From an uncultured Bacteroidota bacterium (GTDB lineage: Bacteria; Bacteroidota; Bacteroidia; Chitinophagales; Chitinophagaceae), in NCBI GenBank assembly GCA_903877645.1, contig CAIRES010000017.1:1-64000 (forward strand): 64,000 nt of DNA. Reading direction: 5' to 3'. Below the pieces are notes generated by a model that saw only the letters and a program-made list of their open reading frames with translations, ran no database searches and was not told the origin of the DNA. Shown one piece after another: positions 62,759 through 64,000 of the stretch (its first letter is position 1; the number at the start of each line of letters is the position of its first letter). A program made the position numbers and the translations under genes.

Positions 62759-63012
62759 GTCCAATCATCAGTATGTTCATCGTTAAATACATCAGGCATC
62801 ATTAGCGCATCATCGCCATTTTCCGCCATTTCCTTAAAGGCTTTTTCCCATCCTTTTCTCTTGTAGTTTTGTGTGGGGGCCACAGCTGTAATGATAATGT
62901 GATGATCTTTCACTTCTATGGATACTTCCTCCTCTATATCGCATTGTGTTAGGATGCTTTTGGGAAGTATAACTCCTTTGGAATTACCAATGTTTCGGAT
63001 GGTAGTATTCAT
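62749..63012 (-). CDS. mazE: MazE-type (AbrB-like) antitoxin
   Basis: An 87-residue antitoxin. The N-terminal AbrB/MazE swapped-hairpin DNA-binding motif (RNIGNSKGVILPKSILTQCD) is followed by an acidic tail (MMPDVFNDEHTDDWTWK) that would bind MazF. It is the first gene of the operon, starts 4 nt after a TAACTTTG -7 element, and sits next to a double palindrome that is its likely operator. Confidence 0.82.
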   Translation of the reverse strand: MNTTIRNIGNSKGVILPKSILTQCDIEEEVSIEVKDHHIIITAVAPTQNYKRKGWEKAFKEMAENGDDALMMPDVFNDEHTDDWTWK

Positions 63013-63016
63013 ACCG

Positions 63017-63024
63017 CAAAGTTA
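63017..63024 (-). promoter_or_regulatory. -7 promoter element of mazEF
   Basis: TAACTTTG on the minus strand matches TAnnTTTG and lies 4 nt before the mazE ATG. It overlaps the first palindrome of the operator. Confidence 0.6.
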
Positions 63025-63040
63025 TAACTTAGTTATAACT
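63020..63040. promoter_or_regulatory. Double palindromic operator of mazEF
   Basis: Two copies of the perfect palindrome AGTTATAACT (63020-63029 and 63031-63040) are one base apart, about one helical turn. They cover the -7 element, the right place for MazE/MazEF autorepression. Confidence 0.65.
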
Positions 63041-63118
63041 CTTGCAAATTTCCATCAGTAATTACTTCCAGCTATTTGAGTAAGCTGTTTTCCATTTAAT
63101 CCCCGACCTTTGCGCCCT

Positions 63119-64000
63119 ATGAAGAACCTCGGTTCCATAAACAAATACTTTGTCAAGTACAAATGGCGGCTTTTCCTGGGTCTGCTGTTTGTGGCTATCT
63201 CCAGCAAGTTTGCCGTAATGCCCGGCAATGTGATCAAAGACATCCTGAACGAGGTAAAGGATATGGTGGCCGGCAATAAGCCTCATGCCCAGATCATTAC
63301 CTTGGTGATAAGAGGGGGTGTTACGCTGCTTGCCCTCGCATTGCTCCGCGGCTTTTTTATGTTCATGATGCGGCAAACGATCATCGTTATGTCGCGCCAC
63401 ATAGAGTACGACCAGAAGAACGAGATATACAACCATTACCAGCAGCTCACCACGCGCTTCTACAAAGCCAATTTCACCGGCGACCTGATGAACCGCATAT
63501 CAGAAGATGTATCGAGAGTGCGCATGTATACCGGGCCGTCTGTTATGTATTTTACCTCGGTGGTGTTCCTGACCATCTTCTGTATATGGGATATGCTTCG
63601 GGTCAATGTGCTGCTCACCGTATGTGTTCTGGCGCCGCTGCCGCTGTTGGCTTTTTCTATCTTTTATGTAAATAAGCTCATTTTTAAGAAAAGTACCAGG
63701 ATACAGGCACAGCTATCGCTACTCACTACTACTGCACAAGAATCTTATTCCGGCATCAGGGTGATCAAGTCGTTTGTGCAGGAAAAAAACATGCTGCGTT
63801 TCTTTGAGATCAATTCAGAGGCATATCGCAAAAGCTCCATCAATCTTTCTCTTACTGAGGCAGTGTACTTCCCTGCCATGAACCTGTTCATAGGTGTGAG
63901 CATGTTGTGTACCATGCTTATTGGTGGCTACTTCACTATACATGGGCAGATAACTGTGGGCAATATCGCGCAGTTTGTGATTTACATCAATATCCTCATG
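63119..64000 (+). CDS. ABC exporter, MsbA type (5' part)
   Basis: The first 294 codons of a gene that runs off the window. The sequence has the ABC transmembrane type 1 pattern: an elbow and TM1 (YFVKYKWRLFLGLLFVAISS), TM2 around LLRGFFMFMMRQTIIVMSRH, then coupling-helix stretches such as FYKANFTGDLMNRISEDVSR and SYSGIRVIKSFVQEKNMLRF. The nucleotide-binding domain would follow outside the window. It resembles lipid A flippase MsbA or multidrug exporters. The ATG has a weak GACCTTTG upstream. Confidence 0.85.
   Translation, partial: MKNLGSINKYFVKYKWRLFLGLLFVAISSKFAVMPGNVIKDILNEVKDMVAGNKPHAQIITLVIRGGVTLLALALLRGFFMFMMRQTIIVMSRHIEYDQKNEIYNHYQQLTTRFYKANFTGDLMNRISEDVSRVRMYTGPSVMYFTSVVFLTIFCIWDMLRVNVLLTVCVLAPLPLLAFSIFYVNKLIFKKSTRIQAQLSLLTTTAQESYSGIRVIKSFVQEKNMLRFFEINSEAYRKSSINLSLTEAVYFPAMNLFIGVSMLCTMLIGGYFTIHGQITVGNIAQFVIYINILM

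Overview
The window is chromosomal DNA from a member of the Bacteroidota, most likely a Chitinophagaceae-type soil or freshwater bacterium. Several things point there. Many genes are preceded by the Bacteroidota -7 promoter element TAnnTTTG. There is a GldN homologue and two secreted proteins with type IX secretion (Por) C-terminal domains. IspG is the long form with a central insertion, ribonucleotide reductase is of the cobalamin-dependent class II type, GlyRS is the single-chain type, and Shine-Dalgarno sequences are mostly weak. No rRNA, tRNA, CRISPR array or intact insertion sequence was seen.

Layout. 0-2.8 kb: methylmalonyl-CoA epimerase facing away from an Fe-S assembly set (iscS, iscU, iscA). 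2.8-9.2 kb: a polysaccharide export cluster (YwqE-type phosphatase, UDP-sugar dehydrogenase, Wza-like lipoprotein, Wzc-like co-polymerase/tyrosine kinase, ABC-2 export permease). Its expected ATPase is missing at the right edge, where palindromic repeats lie. 9.5-14.4 kb: leftward genes for a beta-barrel protein, a NatAB-like ABC exporter, an orphan antitoxin and gpmI. 14.4-18 kb: a GldN-like protein, then an ECF sigma factor, a probable anti-sigma factor and a secreted protein. 18-22 kb: two tandem DUF3857/transglutaminase-like proteins, the second without catalytic residues. 22-23.9 kb: almost no intact coding sequence; it holds DnaA-box-like sites, palindromes, a decayed HTH gene and a 34-nt direct repeat, and it lies near an apparent switch in GC skew.

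23.9-36.4 kb: a P-domain/CotH/T9SS protein, a PcrA/UvrD helicase, a small two-gene module with an ADP-ribosyltransferase-like protein, vanZ and gcvH, an RND efflux operon and a small membrane protein. 36.8-43.8 kb: nrdJ, a RelE/ParE-like toxin-antitoxin pair lying between two near-identical terminators, three GNAT acetyltransferases and a DUF4476 protein. 44-50.3 kb: a BamA/TamA-like barrel protein, a TIGR02757 protein, glyS, two small proteins and a TPR/HisKA-like membrane protein. 50.3-55.2 kb: a TPR membrane protein and a three-gene type III polyketide cassette (synthase, methyltransferase, flavoprotein). 55.5-64 kb: long-form ispG, an alpha/beta hydrolase, a CBS-ACT protein, a DUF3109 protein, an NHL-repeat T9SS protein, asd, mazEF and the start of an MsbA-type ABC exporter.

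How it fits together. Most genes are housekeeping or envelope genes. The accessory content is a set of four small toxin-antitoxin-like loci in different states of preservation, the polyketide cassette, and several families of palindromic or direct intergenic repeats.
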